Below are positions 8,055-17,014 of a stretch of DNA of 64,000 bases, one piece after another. The notes below the pieces were generated by a model that saw only the letters and a list, made by a program, of their open reading frames with translations, searched no databases and was not told the DNA's origin. Where the stretch lies: the NCBI RefSeq assembly GCF_014195095.1, contig NZ_JACIBC010000003.1:558001-622000 (forward strand). The letters are read 5' to 3'. This DNA comes from Rhizobium sp. BK602 (lineage in GTDB: Bacteria; Pseudomonadota; Alphaproteobacteria; Rhizobiales; Rhizobiaceae). The translations under genes were made by a program, and so were the position numbers. The stretch's first letter is position 1. Each line of letters starts with the position of its first letter.

Positions 8055-8380
8055 GCTAGTTATCCTCTACTTAATATGAGTAAATTATAAGATACCGTTT
8101 ATCGGAAGCGAGCACATCTGCAACAGCTCGTCATTCCAATGATTTCTATCATAATCTGAAACTTTTGATTAACCATAGAATTTCTTTAACATGCTTAACG
8201 GCGGGCATTTTCGACTTGATTTTAACAGGATTTAAAATGCCCCCGCCTATGGTCGCGGAAAAATCGCCGGTCGTACCGCATCTTCTCAGTTCAGGGATGG
8301 GTCAGCGACCGCACAAGTGTATCAATACAGTCCACAGGGAAGATGCAGCTGAACTTTCTCGCGGGGCGTAGTACGATCGG
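8055..8380. other. Divergent intergenic region with an inverted repeat
   Basis: This 326-bp AT-rich stretch separates the methyltransferase (minus) from the GGDEF-EAL gene (plus) and must hold both promoters. It contains GGGCATTTT at 8203-8211 and its exact inverse AAAATGCCC at 8234-8242, with a 22-nt spacer. No gene is supported here. I could not assign -35/-10 boxes with confidence. Confidence 0.55.
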
Positions 8381-10387
8381 ATGGAACAGTGCATGAAGCG
8401 CATGTTTGCCAATACGGTGGAGTTCGATTTCGATAGAAAGTTGCAGAGGCCCTCACCGGCCGAGCTTCGCGATCTCTATCGAAACGATGACGAGGCCGCC
8501 CGGGTGGAAGCGACACGGCGCGGGCTGTGGATCGCTGTCATCGTCTATGTATTGTATTCGGCGACCGACCTTTTGCTGATCCCGGACGTTGCGGCCTATA
8601 CGATCATGGCCCGATTGACGGTGGGTATCGTTGCGCTCGCCGTGTTCGAGACACAATTGCATCTGGATACGGGCATCAAATGGCTCGACCGTACCAGCGC
8701 CATGGCGCTGATCTCGGGATATGCTGTCTGGATCTTTCCGGCGCTCAGGACGGTCCATACGGAAAGCCTGTCCTATTACATGATATTCGGCGCCATTTTC
8801 ATGATGGGCGCCAATCTGTTCTTCAGCTTCCGGTTCGTTCTGTCGGTGATCTCGTCCAGCGTGATCCTCGCCACCTTCCTGCTGTCCCTGTTCGCTTTCT
8901 GGCCGACCGATATCTACGCGCTTGCCTTCAGCGCATTCTACGTCTCCTGTTTCGTCTTCACATCCTATGTGAACTGGAAGCTGAACCGCGAGCGCTACCA
9001 TGTCTTCCTCAATGCGCTTGAAGCGCAGATTCAGCAGCGCGAAGCCACGGAGCGGGGCGAAGCCCTGCTGAGAATGTCCAACACCGATTACCTCACCGGC
9101 CTGGAAAATCGCCGCGCCGTCGATCAGCGGCTGCGGAATTACTGGAAGGAATGGCAGGTCAACGGCCGGGGCTTTGCCGCCATCCTGGTCGATGTCGACT
9201 TCTTCAAGAAGTACAATGACTTTTACGGCCACCAGGAAGGCGACCGCTGCCTGATCCATATAGCCACGACGATCAAGGAAGCGATCGAACCGCTTGGCGG
9301 CTCGATCGGCCGTTATGGCGGTGAGGAATTCATTGTGCTGGCGCAGTTCGACATGAAGGAGCGTGTCGCCTTCCTGGCCGAACGCATCCGCAGCACCGTC
9401 GAACAGCTAAGCCTGCTGCATGAGGAGCGCCGGGATGGCACGTCGATCGTGACGGTCAGTGTCGGCGCGGCCTTCACCCGCGAACAAAGTGGCGCAAAAC
9501 TCGAAAAGATCATCCACGAGGCCGATCGCGCCCTATACGGCGCCAAGGCAAGCGGCCGCAATTGCACGCGCCTGTTCGACCCCAACGATCCCAATAGCAG
9601 CGATGAAAGCGAAAACATCGCGGCGCTATTGAAGATCGCCATCAACCAGAATCTCGTCTCGCTGGTCTACCAGCCGATCGAGGAGATGACATCGAAGCGG
9701 CGCGACGCGGTCGAAGCATTGATGCGCCTGCGGACGCTCGATGGCAGCGTGATCCCGCCGAGCCTCTTCATTCCGATCGCCGAGCGCACCGGCATGATCA
9801 TCGAACTCGGCCGCTGGGTGATACGCACCACCTGCCACGACCTGCTGGCGGACAACCATGTCCAGAGCGCCAGCATCAATGTCTCGCCGATCCAGCTCAA
9901 AATGCCGGGCTTTGCGGCGAGCGTGGCGGCGATCCTTTACGAGACGGGCGTCTCCGGCAGCCGGCTGGCCTTCGAGATCACCGAGGGCCTGGAAATGGAG
10001 ATGCATTCCGACGTCTTGAGATGCATCAACGACCTGAAAACGCTCGGGATCAGGATCTGGCTCGATGATTTCGGCACAGGCTTTGCCGGCCTGTCCTGGC
10101 TGCGCCTCATCGATTTCGACATGGTGAAGATCGATCGCTCCTTCCTGCACGGCAGCTCGACCCCGCGCGGCAAGGCCATGCTGCAGGATATTGTCGGCCT
10201 CATCCGCAACCGTGGCCCGAAGATCCTCGTCGAGGGCGTCGAGACAGAAAAGCAACTCGCGCTGCTGCGCGAATTCAACATCGACTATGCGCAAGGCTAC
10301 CACGTCGGACGCCCGTCATCGGCCCAGACCTACCGCGACGCCACAAACATCGCCCGCCCCTCGGCCGCGCCGACACCGTCGGCATGA
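8381..10387 (+). CDS. Membrane GGDEF-EAL protein (c-di-GMP synthesis and breakdown)
   Basis: The 668-residue protein has about six hydrophobic segments in residues 50-205, a short coiled stretch, then a GGDEF domain and an EAL domain. The cyclase motif is RYGGEEF near residue 313, an active variant. There is no RxxD five residues upstream, so product inhibition at an I-site is not expected. The phosphodiesterase half keeps VEALMRL (about 443), SINVSPIQ, EITEGLE, DDFGTG, MVKIDRSF and VEGVET, so it also looks catalytically intact. It is probably a bifunctional enzyme tuned by the membrane sensor region. An alternative ATG lies at 8393 with a somewhat better spaced GGA. Confidence 0.93.
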   Translation: MEQCMKRMFANTVEFDFDRKLQRPSPAELRDLYRNDDEAARVEATRRGLWIAVIVYVLYSATDLLLIPDVAAYTIMARLTVGIVALAVFETQLHLDTGIKWLDRTSAMALISGYAVWIFPALRTVHTESLSYYMIFGAIFMMGANLFFSFRFVLSVISSSVILATFLLSLFAFWPTDIYALAFSAFYVSCFVFTSYVNWKLNRERYHVFLNALEAQIQQREATERGEALLRMSNTDYLTGLENRRAVDQRLRNYWKEWQVNGRGFAAILVDVDFFKKYNDFYGHQEGDRCLIHIATTIKEAIEPLGGSIGRYGGEEFIVLAQFDMKERVAFLAERIRSTVEQLSLLHEERRDGTSIVTVSVGAAFTREQSGAKLEKIIHEADRALYGAKASGRNCTRLFDPNDPNSSDESENIAALLKIAINQNLVSLVYQPIEEMTSKRRDAVEALMRLRTLDGSVIPPSLFIPIAERTGMIIELGRWVIRTTCHDLLADNHVQSASINVSPIQLKMPGFAASVAAILYETGVSGSRLAFEITEGLEMEMHSDVLRCINDLKTLGIRIWLDDFGTGFAGLSWLRLIDFDMVKIDRSFLHGSSTPRGKAMLQDIVGLIRNRGPKILVEGVETEKQLALLREFNIDYAQGYHVGRPSSAQTYRDATNIARPSAAPTPSA

Positions 10388-10450
10388 CGAAATGTCCGCG
10401 GCCTCAGGCAGCGGGCGGATTTCTCTCTCGTCCGGCCTGTCGAACGACGA

Positions 10451-12658
10451 TCAGAACTTGACGCTTGCCGTCAGGACCGCGCTGAAGGGTTCGCCAATCT
10501 GGTTGCCGAGATTGGTCGTGCCGATCGACGAGGTGTAATAGGTCTTGTTGAAGATGTTCTTGAGATTGAGCTGCAGCGTCAGCGGCCGTTCCATCTGGAA
10601 TGTATAGGCCGCAAAGGCATCCGCCACGACATAGCCCGGCAGAAAATAAGCATTGTTGTTCATGCCGGCGCGCTTGCCGGCGCCGCGCAGACCCGCCCCC
10701 ACCTTCAGCGTGTTGCCGTTGCCGCCGAGCTCACCGAAATCATAGGTGAAGAACAGCGAACCGGTATGGCGGGCAACATTGACGAGTTGTTTGCCGGCAT
10801 AGTCCGGATCGTCAAGGACCTTGGCATCCGTGAAGCCATAGCTGGCAATCATGCTGAGTTCGTCGGTGATCTCTCCGGCGATGTCCACCTCGATACCGCG
10901 GGCCCGCACCAGGCCGGCGGTTTTGACATAGGTGTCGCCATCGATCACTTCCGAATAGGCAACATTCTTCTTGTCGCTGGTATAGAGCGCGATATTGGCG
11001 GTCAGGCCATCGGTGATCTCGAACTTGCTGCCGATCTCATAGGAGACGCCCTCTTCCGGCGGAAGATTACCATAATAGCTGGCGATCGACGATTGCGGCC
11101 GGAAGGTCTTGGCGACATTGGCATAGAAGGAGACATCAGGCGTCAGCTTGTAGACGATGCCGCCGCGCGGCACCCATTTGCCGCCATTGCTGTCGGTATT
11201 GGTAATAAACGGACGCCCCTTGCCGGCCGTCAGATCGTAATATTGATAGCGCGCACCGCCGACCAGAATCCATTGGTCGGTGAGATAGAGCGAATCCTGC
11301 ACATAGGCGGACGCAGTGGAGAGGATCTCCTTCTGGTCGCTGTCGGCCTTCGAGACCGTCGTGCAGGCCGGCATGTTGCCGTAGACCGGATTGTAGATGT
11401 TGAAATTAACCGATTGCCCACAGCGGATCAGATCGGTTCGCAGCGTATTGGCGTAATCATAGGACGCGCCGAACAGCAATTCATTGCGCAGACCGCCGAT
11501 CTCGACATCGCCGGTCAGGTCGGCGCGGACGGCGTGATTGTAGATCGTCGAGTCCTGCGTCGCGTCGGCGCGGCGCGTCAGATTGCCGGTCTTGGCATTG
11601 TAGGCCATGACGCGCGCCTGATTGTCGGAATATTCGTTGTAGCTGTAGCTGTAGCCGAAATTGAGCGTCCAGTCCTCATTGAACTCGTGCTTGATATTCA
11701 CCGAGGCCATGTCCGAGCTGCCCTTGGAAATATTGTAGGGCTCATCGAAACGGATCTTCGGATCGACATTGACGGCATGGCCGGTATTCAGATCGAAGAT
11801 CGTGCCGCGATCGAAGGGAACGCTATAATCCTCGTGCATATAGGACAGGGTGACCTCGGTATCCTCGCCGGTCCAGGAGAGCGAGGGCGAAATGATCCAG
11901 TCCTTCGTCTTGCCGAAATTGCGCCAGTAATCGACATTCTTGTATTCGCCGATCATGCGGTAGGCGAAATCCGTGCCTTCGATCGGGCCGGTAAAATCGA
12001 TACCCGTCGAGCCGCCGCCGAAGCTGGACGCCGTGCCGTAGATCTCGCCGCTGAAGACCTGCTGCGGCTTCTTGGTGACGACATTGATCATGCCGCCGGG
12101 ATCGAGAATGCCATAGAGCGTCGACGCCGGTCCCTTCAGCACCTCCACCCGCTCGGTGGTGGCGTTGAAGCTTCTCGGCAGCGCCGTCTTCAGGCCGTCG
12201 GTCAGAATGGAGCCGTCGCGATTGTCGCCGAAGCCGCGGCGGATGATGGAATCCTGCGTGCCGCCGAGCGTATTCGTCTGGCTGATGCCGCTGATATTGG
12301 ACAGCGCATCGTCGAGCAATTGCGCCTTCTGATCCTTCAGCACGTCCTGGCTGACGACATTGACGGCCTGCGGAATGTCGAGCAGCGGCGTGTCGCTGCG
12401 CGTCGCCGTCGTCGTGGAAATGGGCTGGTATCCGCGGGTCGCCCCGTCCTGGCCGCCGCTCTTGACCGTGATGGGCTTCAGCACCGTACCATTGGCTGCA
12501 GGATCGGCGGTCTCGTTCGCGGCTGCCTCCGCCTCCTTCGGCTTTACCGCCGCGTCCTGCGCCATGGCCGGATAGGCTGCACAGGCGCTCAATATCAGGA
12601 TGGCCGTCCGCACATGATGGATCGCCGCGCCAGCGACCGCCGTTTTGCCCTGCTTCAT
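10451..12658 (-). CDS. TonB-dependent siderophore receptor
   Basis: The 735-residue protein has a signal peptide (to about residue 34, ...YPAMAQ), a TonB-box-like LKPITVKSGG, a plug domain (DTPLLDIPQAVNVVSQDVL, GISQTNTLGG, RRGFGDNRDGSILTDGLKT, EVLKGPASTLYGILDPGG) and a C-terminal 22-strand barrel ending in AVLTASVKF with terminal Phe. This is the ferrichrome/ferrioxamine class (FhuA/FoxA type). It imports a ferric siderophore across the outer membrane using TonB energy. It is divergent from a FecBCDE-type ABC importer, and the two share the inverted promoter element described at 12749-12999. A GGGGG ribosome site precedes the ATG. Confidence 0.94.
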   Translation of the reverse strand: MKQGKTAVAGAAIHHVRTAILILSACAAYPAMAQDAAVKPKEAEAAANETADPAANGTVLKPITVKSGGQDGATRGYQPISTTTATRSDTPLLDIPQAVNVVSQDVLKDQKAQLLDDALSNISGISQTNTLGGTQDSIIRRGFGDNRDGSILTDGLKTALPRSFNATTERVEVLKGPASTLYGILDPGGMINVVTKKPQQVFSGEIYGTASSFGGGSTGIDFTGPIEGTDFAYRMIGEYKNVDYWRNFGKTKDWIISPSLSWTGEDTEVTLSYMHEDYSVPFDRGTIFDLNTGHAVNVDPKIRFDEPYNISKGSSDMASVNIKHEFNEDWTLNFGYSYSYNEYSDNQARVMAYNAKTGNLTRRADATQDSTIYNHAVRADLTGDVEIGGLRNELLFGASYDYANTLRTDLIRCGQSVNFNIYNPVYGNMPACTTVSKADSDQKEILSTASAYVQDSLYLTDQWILVGGARYQYYDLTAGKGRPFITNTDSNGGKWVPRGGIVYKLTPDVSFYANVAKTFRPQSSIASYYGNLPPEEGVSYEIGSKFEITDGLTANIALYTSDKKNVAYSEVIDGDTYVKTAGLVRARGIEVDIAGEITDELSMIASYGFTDAKVLDDPDYAGKQLVNVARHTGSLFFTYDFGELGGNGNTLKVGAGLRGAGKRAGMNNNAYFLPGYVVADAFAAYTFQMERPLTLQLNLKNIFNKTYYTSSIGTTNLGNQIGEPFSAVLTASVKF

Positions 12659-12748
12659 TCTGCCCCCATATCCTCGCGGATATCATTCAATTTTAATGTC
12701 CGATGCGAAATCCCGCTGGGTTGCGGGTTGGGCGGCTTATGGTTTTCA

Positions 12749-12999
12749 TGAATGTAGTAGTCAACTTTTAATCAACCAATTTCTGCCGTTCATGCCGCCC
12801 CAATGCCTTTGAAAGGGGAAAAGAGCATTGCCGACCACCCCGGCACTCCCGCCAGAAATACAGATTTTTCAACGTGATAAAGCACCATCTACATTATCGG
12901 CCCCATGCACCGGTCTGCTCCCGTCCTCCATTTCCAAGATAGGCGGGCAAACAATCCGGGAATTTACAACAGGGAAAATTTGACTACTACACTCAGGAA
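12749..12999. promoter_or_regulatory. Shared inverted promoter/operator element of the siderophore locus
   Basis: On the minus strand TTGACTACTACA (12764-12753) is followed by TTCATGAA; on the plus strand TTGACTACTACA (12980-12991) is followed by CTCAGGAA. With the preceding AAAA the two copies match at 22 of 25 positions and point outward toward the receptor and the ATPase gene. In the minus copy TTGACT is followed after 17 bp by CATAAG, a plausible -35/-10 pair. The rest of the 380-bp gap (12659-13038) holds no gene. Confidence 0.7.
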
Positions 13000-13038
13000 T
13001 ATTCTTGCTCAAAACGGAAGATCCACGCGAAAAAGCTG

Positions 13039-13884
13039 ATGCGCATAGGACGGAAAGACAGACCGGAGCCACAGGGGGCCACCACGGCCACCCCGCTATC
13101 CGTCGAGGACATCGCCGCCGGTTATGGCCGCCGGCTGATCCTCGACGGCATCTCGCTTTCCGTTCCCGAGGCAAGCATGACCGCTCTCCTGGGGCCGAAC
13201 GGCTCCGGCAAGTCGACGTTGCTTTCCGTCATGGCGCGGCTGCTGACGCCGGCCGGTGGGACGGTCAGCCTGGACGGCAAGGCGCTCCAGGCCATGCCGA
13301 CGCGGGACGTCGCGCGGAAACTGGGCCTTCTGCCGCAAAGCCCGCTGCTGCCGGAGGGACTGAGCGTCTACGATCTCGTCTCGCGCGGGCGTTACCCGCA
13401 TCAGGGCTTTCTCCGGCAATGGACCGAGGCCGACGAAGCGGCGGTCGAGCACGCGCTGACGGTGACCGATACGCTCCAATTCGCCACCCTGCCCGTCGAT
13501 AGTCTTTCCGGCGGCCAGCGCCAGCGCTGCTGGATCGCCATGGCGCTGGCGCAGGAAACGCCGATCATCCTGCTCGACGAGCCCACCACCTTTCTCGACC
13601 TGCATTATCAGGTGGAAGTGCTCGACCTGCTGCGGCAGCTCACCCGCGACCATGGCCGCACCATCGTCACCGTGCTGCACGATCTCAATTTCGCCTTGCA
13701 ATATGCCGACCGCCTGATCTTCCTGAAGGACGGCGCGATTGCCGGCGTCGCCGAGCATCCCGGCGATTGCAGCGCCGAACTCATCCGCGAGGTCTTCGAT
13801 ACGGAGGTCGTCCGGCTGGCTCACCCCGAAACCGGCATGCCGCTTTTCCTTCCCTCGACGAAGCGCGGCAAGAGGCAGGGATGA
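13039..13884 (+). CDS. Iron-siderophore ABC transporter ATP-binding protein (FecE/FhuC type)
   Basis: This 281-residue ATPase shows Walker A GPNGSGKST near residue 54, the Q-loop LLPQSP, signature LSGGQRQR, Walker B IILLDEPTTFLDL and the switch His in VLHDLNFAL. The DEPTTFLDLHYQ wording is typical of ferric-siderophore ATPases. It energises the two permeases that follow, overlapping the first by four bases (ATGA). The ribosome site before the ATG is weak (GAAAAAG), so the true start is slightly uncertain, though the N-terminal extension of about 15 polar residues is not unusual. Confidence 0.93.
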   Translation: MRIGRKDRPEPQGATTATPLSVEDIAAGYGRRLILDGISLSVPEASMTALLGPNGSGKSTLLSVMARLLTPAGGTVSLDGKALQAMPTRDVARKLGLLPQSPLLPEGLSVYDLVSRGRYPHQGFLRQWTEADEAAVEHALTVTDTLQFATLPVDSLSGGQRQRCWIAMALAQETPIILLDEPTTFLDLHYQVEVLDLLRQLTRDHGRTIVTVLHDLNFALQYADRLIFLKDGAIAGVAEHPGDCSAELIREVFDTEVVRLAHPETGMPLFLPSTKRGKRQG

Positions 13885-14915
13885 GCGCGGTTCAACTTTC
13901 GGGCCAGGCCGCGCCATGGCGGGCGCGCCCCGCGCGCAGTCTTTTCGCCATGGCGCTGTTGATGGCCGCCATTCTGGTGCTGGCCTCGATCCATGCCGGC
14001 ATCGGCGCGCGTCCGGTGGCGCCGGCAACGCTCATCAAGGCTGTCTTTGCCTTCGACAGCCACAATTTCGAGCACCAGATCCTGATCAAGCTGCGGCTTG
14101 CCCGTCTGGCGGCGGCGCTTCTGGTCGGCTCGGCGCTCGGCGTTGCCGGGCTGCTGCTGCAATCGCTGCTGCGCAACCCGCTGGGAGAGCCGCATATCCT
14201 CGGCCTCAATGCCGGTGCCAGCCTCGCCGCGGTGCTGACCAGCGGCCTGCCCTTTCTCGCCGGCGGCCTTGCCCGTCCGCTGGTCGCGGCCCTCGGCGCC
14301 GGCCTGCTCTTCGCCCTCGTCATGGCGCTGGCCTCGGCCGGCCGATCCGGGCTCACCATGCTCAAGGTCACATTCTGCGGCATAGCGCTTTCGGCGCTTG
14401 CGTCTTCCCTGACCTCCGCGATCCTGATCCTCGATGAAGAGACGCTGCAGGAGATGCGGCTATGGCTTGCCGGCGACCTCGCGGGCATCGGCTACGATCT
14501 GATCGGCGCCGCAATCACGCCCATCCTGGTGGGGATGCTGCTCGCCTTCGTCATCTCGCCGCGCCTCAACGCGCTGGCGCTCGGCGATGCCGCCGCGACC
14601 GGACTTGGGGTGCCGGTCAGGAGCACCCGGCTGATCGGGCTTGCCGCCACGGCCCTGCTCTGCGGCGCCTCCGTCTCCATCGCCGGGCCGATCGGCTTCA
14701 TCGGTCTCATCGTTCCCAACGCGGCCCGCCAGCTTTCCGGCGGCGATCTGCGCCTCGCATTGCCGCTTGCCGCTCTTGGCGGCGCGGCCCTGCTGCTTGC
14801 CGCCGACATCGCCGCACGCATGCTGCTGAACCCGCATGAGCTTGCGACCGGCATCATGACGGCCATCATCGGCGCGCCGATCTTCATTCTCGCCGCCGCG
14901 AGGTATTTCCGATGA
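13881..14915 (+). CDS. Iron-siderophore ABC transporter permease (FecCD family)
   Basis: The 344-residue hydrophobic protein starts at the ATG overlapping the ATPase stop. It shows the FecCD hallmarks: LIKLRLARLAAALLVGSALGVAGLLLQSLLRNPLGEPHILGLNAGASLAAVL near 65-115 and GPIGFIGLIVPNAARQLSGGD near the C-terminal third. About ten transmembrane helices are expected. It forms a heterodimeric inner-membrane channel with the next gene, whose start it overlaps by four bases. An in-frame region upstream of 13881 belongs to the ATPase gene and is not used. Confidence 0.93.
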   Translation: MSAVQLSGQAAPWRARPARSLFAMALLMAAILVLASIHAGIGARPVAPATLIKAVFAFDSHNFEHQILIKLRLARLAAALLVGSALGVAGLLLQSLLRNPLGEPHILGLNAGASLAAVLTSGLPFLAGGLARPLVAALGAGLLFALVMALASAGRSGLTMLKVTFCGIALSALASSLTSAILILDEETLQEMRLWLAGDLAGIGYDLIGAAITPILVGMLLAFVISPRLNALALGDAAATGLGVPVRSTRLIGLAATALLCGASVSIAGPIGFIGLIVPNAARQLSGGDLRLALPLAALGGAALLLAADIAARMLLNPHELATGIMTAIIGAPIFILAAARYFR

Positions 14916-15964
14916 GCGTCGCGCGACAGAACGGGTATCGTCTCGTCTCATTGGGACCGATGTCGCACCGCATCCATATGCGCTGCGTCGCGGCGCTCGG
15001 CCTGCTTTGCCTCTTCGTCCTTGCCGCCGCCTTCATCGTGGCACCGCTCGGCAGCCATGAAGCCGGCGTCCGCGAGCTTCTGGATGTGCTCTTCGATCCG
15101 GCCCATGCGACCGGCGAGGGTCATCGCATCATCCGCGATCTCCGGCTGCCGCGCATCGTCATGGCCTTGCTGGCCGGCGGGATGCTCGGACTTTCCGGCG
15201 CCGCGCTGCAATCGCTGACACGCAACGGCCTTGCCGATCCCGGCCTGCTCGGCGTCAAGGAAGGCGCAAGCCTTTCGGTGGTCGCGCTGATGCTGCTCAT
15301 GCCATCCGCCGGACTTTATCTGCGCCCTCTTGCCGGCATGGCTGGCGGCTTCCTGAGCGCGCTGCTGGTCGCCTCGATCGCCCGCGACCTGACCCGCATG
15401 CGATTCGTGCTGATCGGCATCGGCCTCTCCTGGCTGATGTCGGCCGCCCTTTCACTGATCCTGACCACCGCCGATATCCGCGACGTGCAGACGGCCATGG
15501 TCTGGCTGGCCGGCAGTCTCAATGCCGTCTCCTGGGATATCGTCCCCATCGCGCTTGTCTGCGCGTCGATCGGCGCCGTCATCCTGTTCCTGACTGCAGC
15601 CGCGGCCGATGCCGCCCTGCTCGGAAACCCGCTGGCAACGGCGCTCGGCGTGCCGCTGCGGCGACTCTCGATCCTGCGCTTCATCGCGCCGGTACTTCTG
15701 ACCGCCGCCTGCGTGTCCTGCGTCGGCAGCCTCGGCTTCGTCGGTCTTCTTGCCCCGCACATGGCCCGGCTTGCGCTGCGCGGCGGCGGCCAGACCGCGC
15801 TTCTCACCGGCAGTGCACTTTTCGGCTCGGCCCTCGTGCTGATTGCCGACAGCATCGGCCGCCTGGCCTTCGCCCCCCTTCAGCTGCCCGCCGGCATCGT
15901 GCTGGCCGTCGTCGGCGTTCCCGTCCTGCTGCTTCTGCTCTGGAAGCGCCGCGACCTTCTTTGA
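14912..15964 (+). CDS. Iron-siderophore ABC transporter permease (FecCD family)
   Basis: This 350-residue permease has the same fold as its neighbour: IIRDLRLPRIVMALLAGGMLGLSGAALQSLTRNGLADPGLLGVKEGASL near 70-115 and GSLGFVGLLAPHMARLALRGG near the C-terminus. The first 23 residues are polar, so translation could also begin at the second Met near 14960, but the ATG at 14912 overlaps the preceding stop in the ATGA style used through this operon. It pairs with the upstream permease for ferric-siderophore import. Confidence 0.92.
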   Translation: MSVARQNGYRLVSLGPMSHRIHMRCVAALGLLCLFVLAAAFIVAPLGSHEAGVRELLDVLFDPAHATGEGHRIIRDLRLPRIVMALLAGGMLGLSGAALQSLTRNGLADPGLLGVKEGASLSVVALMLLMPSAGLYLRPLAGMAGGFLSALLVASIARDLTRMRFVLIGIGLSWLMSAALSLILTTADIRDVQTAMVWLAGSLNAVSWDIVPIALVCASIGAVILFLTAAAADAALLGNPLATALGVPLRRLSILRFIAPVLLTAACVSCVGSLGFVGLLAPHMARLALRGGGQTALLTGSALFGSALVLIADSIGRLAFAPLQLPAGIVLAVVGVPVLLLLLWKRRDLL

Positions 15965-15972
15965 GGATGATC

Positions 15973-16941
15973 ATGTTCCGTCGTTTTGCCGCCGCCCTTC
16001 TCGTGCTCGCCGTCACGGCAATACCCTTGCTGGCGCAGGAGATCGAAAACCGCAGCTTCATCGACGATCTCGGCCGCAAGGTCGAGGTGCCGGCCCATCC
16101 GCAGCGCATCGTCTCCATGCACGACCTCGATATTACCATTCCCCTGATCGAGCTCGGCGTGCGCCCCGTCGCCAGCCACGGACGCATGGGAAGCGACGGC
16201 AAGGCCTATCTGCGCTCGGGTCCGATCCTGACCGGTATCGATTTCGACAATTCCGGCATGCGCTACATCGGCGCCACCACCGTCGATCTCGAAGCCGTGG
16301 TATCGGCAAAGCCCGATCTCATCATCACCGAACCCGGCCGCACGACGCCGGTCGAACAGCTGGAAAAGATCGCGCCGACCGTCGTCATCGACAATACGAT
16401 CGGTAGCGCACCGCATATCTACGAGCGCCTCGCCGATCTCACCGGAACGAAGGAGCGGCTCGCCATCCTCGACCGGCGCTACCGGGCGCAGATCGATGAG
16501 CTGAAACAGGTGATCGACCCCTCCAAGATCACCGTCTCCGTGCTGCAGGCACAGAACGGCAAGATCAGCATCTATCATACCTACCGTGCTCTTGGGCGCG
16601 TGCTGCGCGATGCCGGGTTCCGCTTTCCCGACATCATCGAGAACATTCCGGAAGGCGGGCGGATCGAGGTCAGTGCCGAGCGGCTGCAGGAGCTCGACGC
16701 CGATTTCATCTTCGATACCTATCGTTCCGACACCGGCGGGACGCCCGCCGAGGAGATCGACGCGATGAACAAGGTGCTGCCGGATTACTGCCAGTTCCTC
16801 GCCGCTTGCCGCGAAGGGCGCTACATCCTGCTGCCGCGTGAGGAGGCGATCTCCAACTCCTACGCCGCGCTCAGCCTGATGGTATCGATGATACAGTCGC
16901 ATGTTGCCGGTCGGCCGGGCCTGAAACCACAGCGGCAGTGA
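15973..16941 (+). CDS. Iron-siderophore ABC transporter substrate-binding protein
   Basis: The 322-residue periplasmic protein starts MFRRFAAALLVLAVTAIPLLAQ, a signal peptide without a lipobox Cys. The body carries DDLGRKVEVPAHPQRIVSMHDLDITIPLIELGVRPVA and VSAKPDLIITEPGRTTPVEQLEKIAPTVVI, the pattern of class III (FecB/FhuD/BtuF) binding proteins. GAGG at 15963-15966 is well spaced for the ATG at 15973; earlier in-frame TTG 15961 and ATG 15967 are possible. It is the last gene of the uptake operon and delivers the siderophore to the permease pair. Confidence 0.9.
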   Translation: MFRRFAAALLVLAVTAIPLLAQEIENRSFIDDLGRKVEVPAHPQRIVSMHDLDITIPLIELGVRPVASHGRMGSDGKAYLRSGPILTGIDFDNSGMRYIGATTVDLEAVVSAKPDLIITEPGRTTPVEQLEKIAPTVVIDNTIGSAPHIYERLADLTGTKERLAILDRRYRAQIDELKQVIDPSKITVSVLQAQNGKISIYHTYRALGRVLRDAGFRFPDIIENIPEGGRIEVSAERLQELDADFIFDTYRSDTGGTPAEEIDAMNKVLPDYCQFLAACREGRYILLPREEAISNSYAALSLMVSMIQSHVAGRPGLKPQRQ

Positions 16942-16981
16942 CGCCCGAGGCTTTCAAAATCCGCCGGAATAGGACAATGTG

Positions 16982-17010
16982 CCTTCCTTAACATGACTAG
17001 ATGAGGAAGG
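16982..17010 (+). promoter_or_regulatory. Inverted repeat covering the RpiR ribosome site
   Basis: CCTTCCT (16982-16988) can pair with AGGAAGG (17004-17010), and the latter is the ribosome-binding sequence of the RpiR gene. As RNA this 7-bp stem with a 15-nt loop would hide the ribosome site; as DNA it could instead be an autoregulatory operator. Confidence 0.45.
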
Positions 17011-17014
17011 TATC

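Noticed and set aside
10766..12751. 661-codon plus-strand open frame opposite the TonB receptor
   Set aside because: Composition is dominated by Ala, Gly, Arg and Ile with no domain, and the minus strand encodes a complete receptor.
13892..14951. Minus-strand open frames opposite the FecCD permease
   Set aside because: They are antisense to a permease with clear family motifs and are Arg/Ala-rich.
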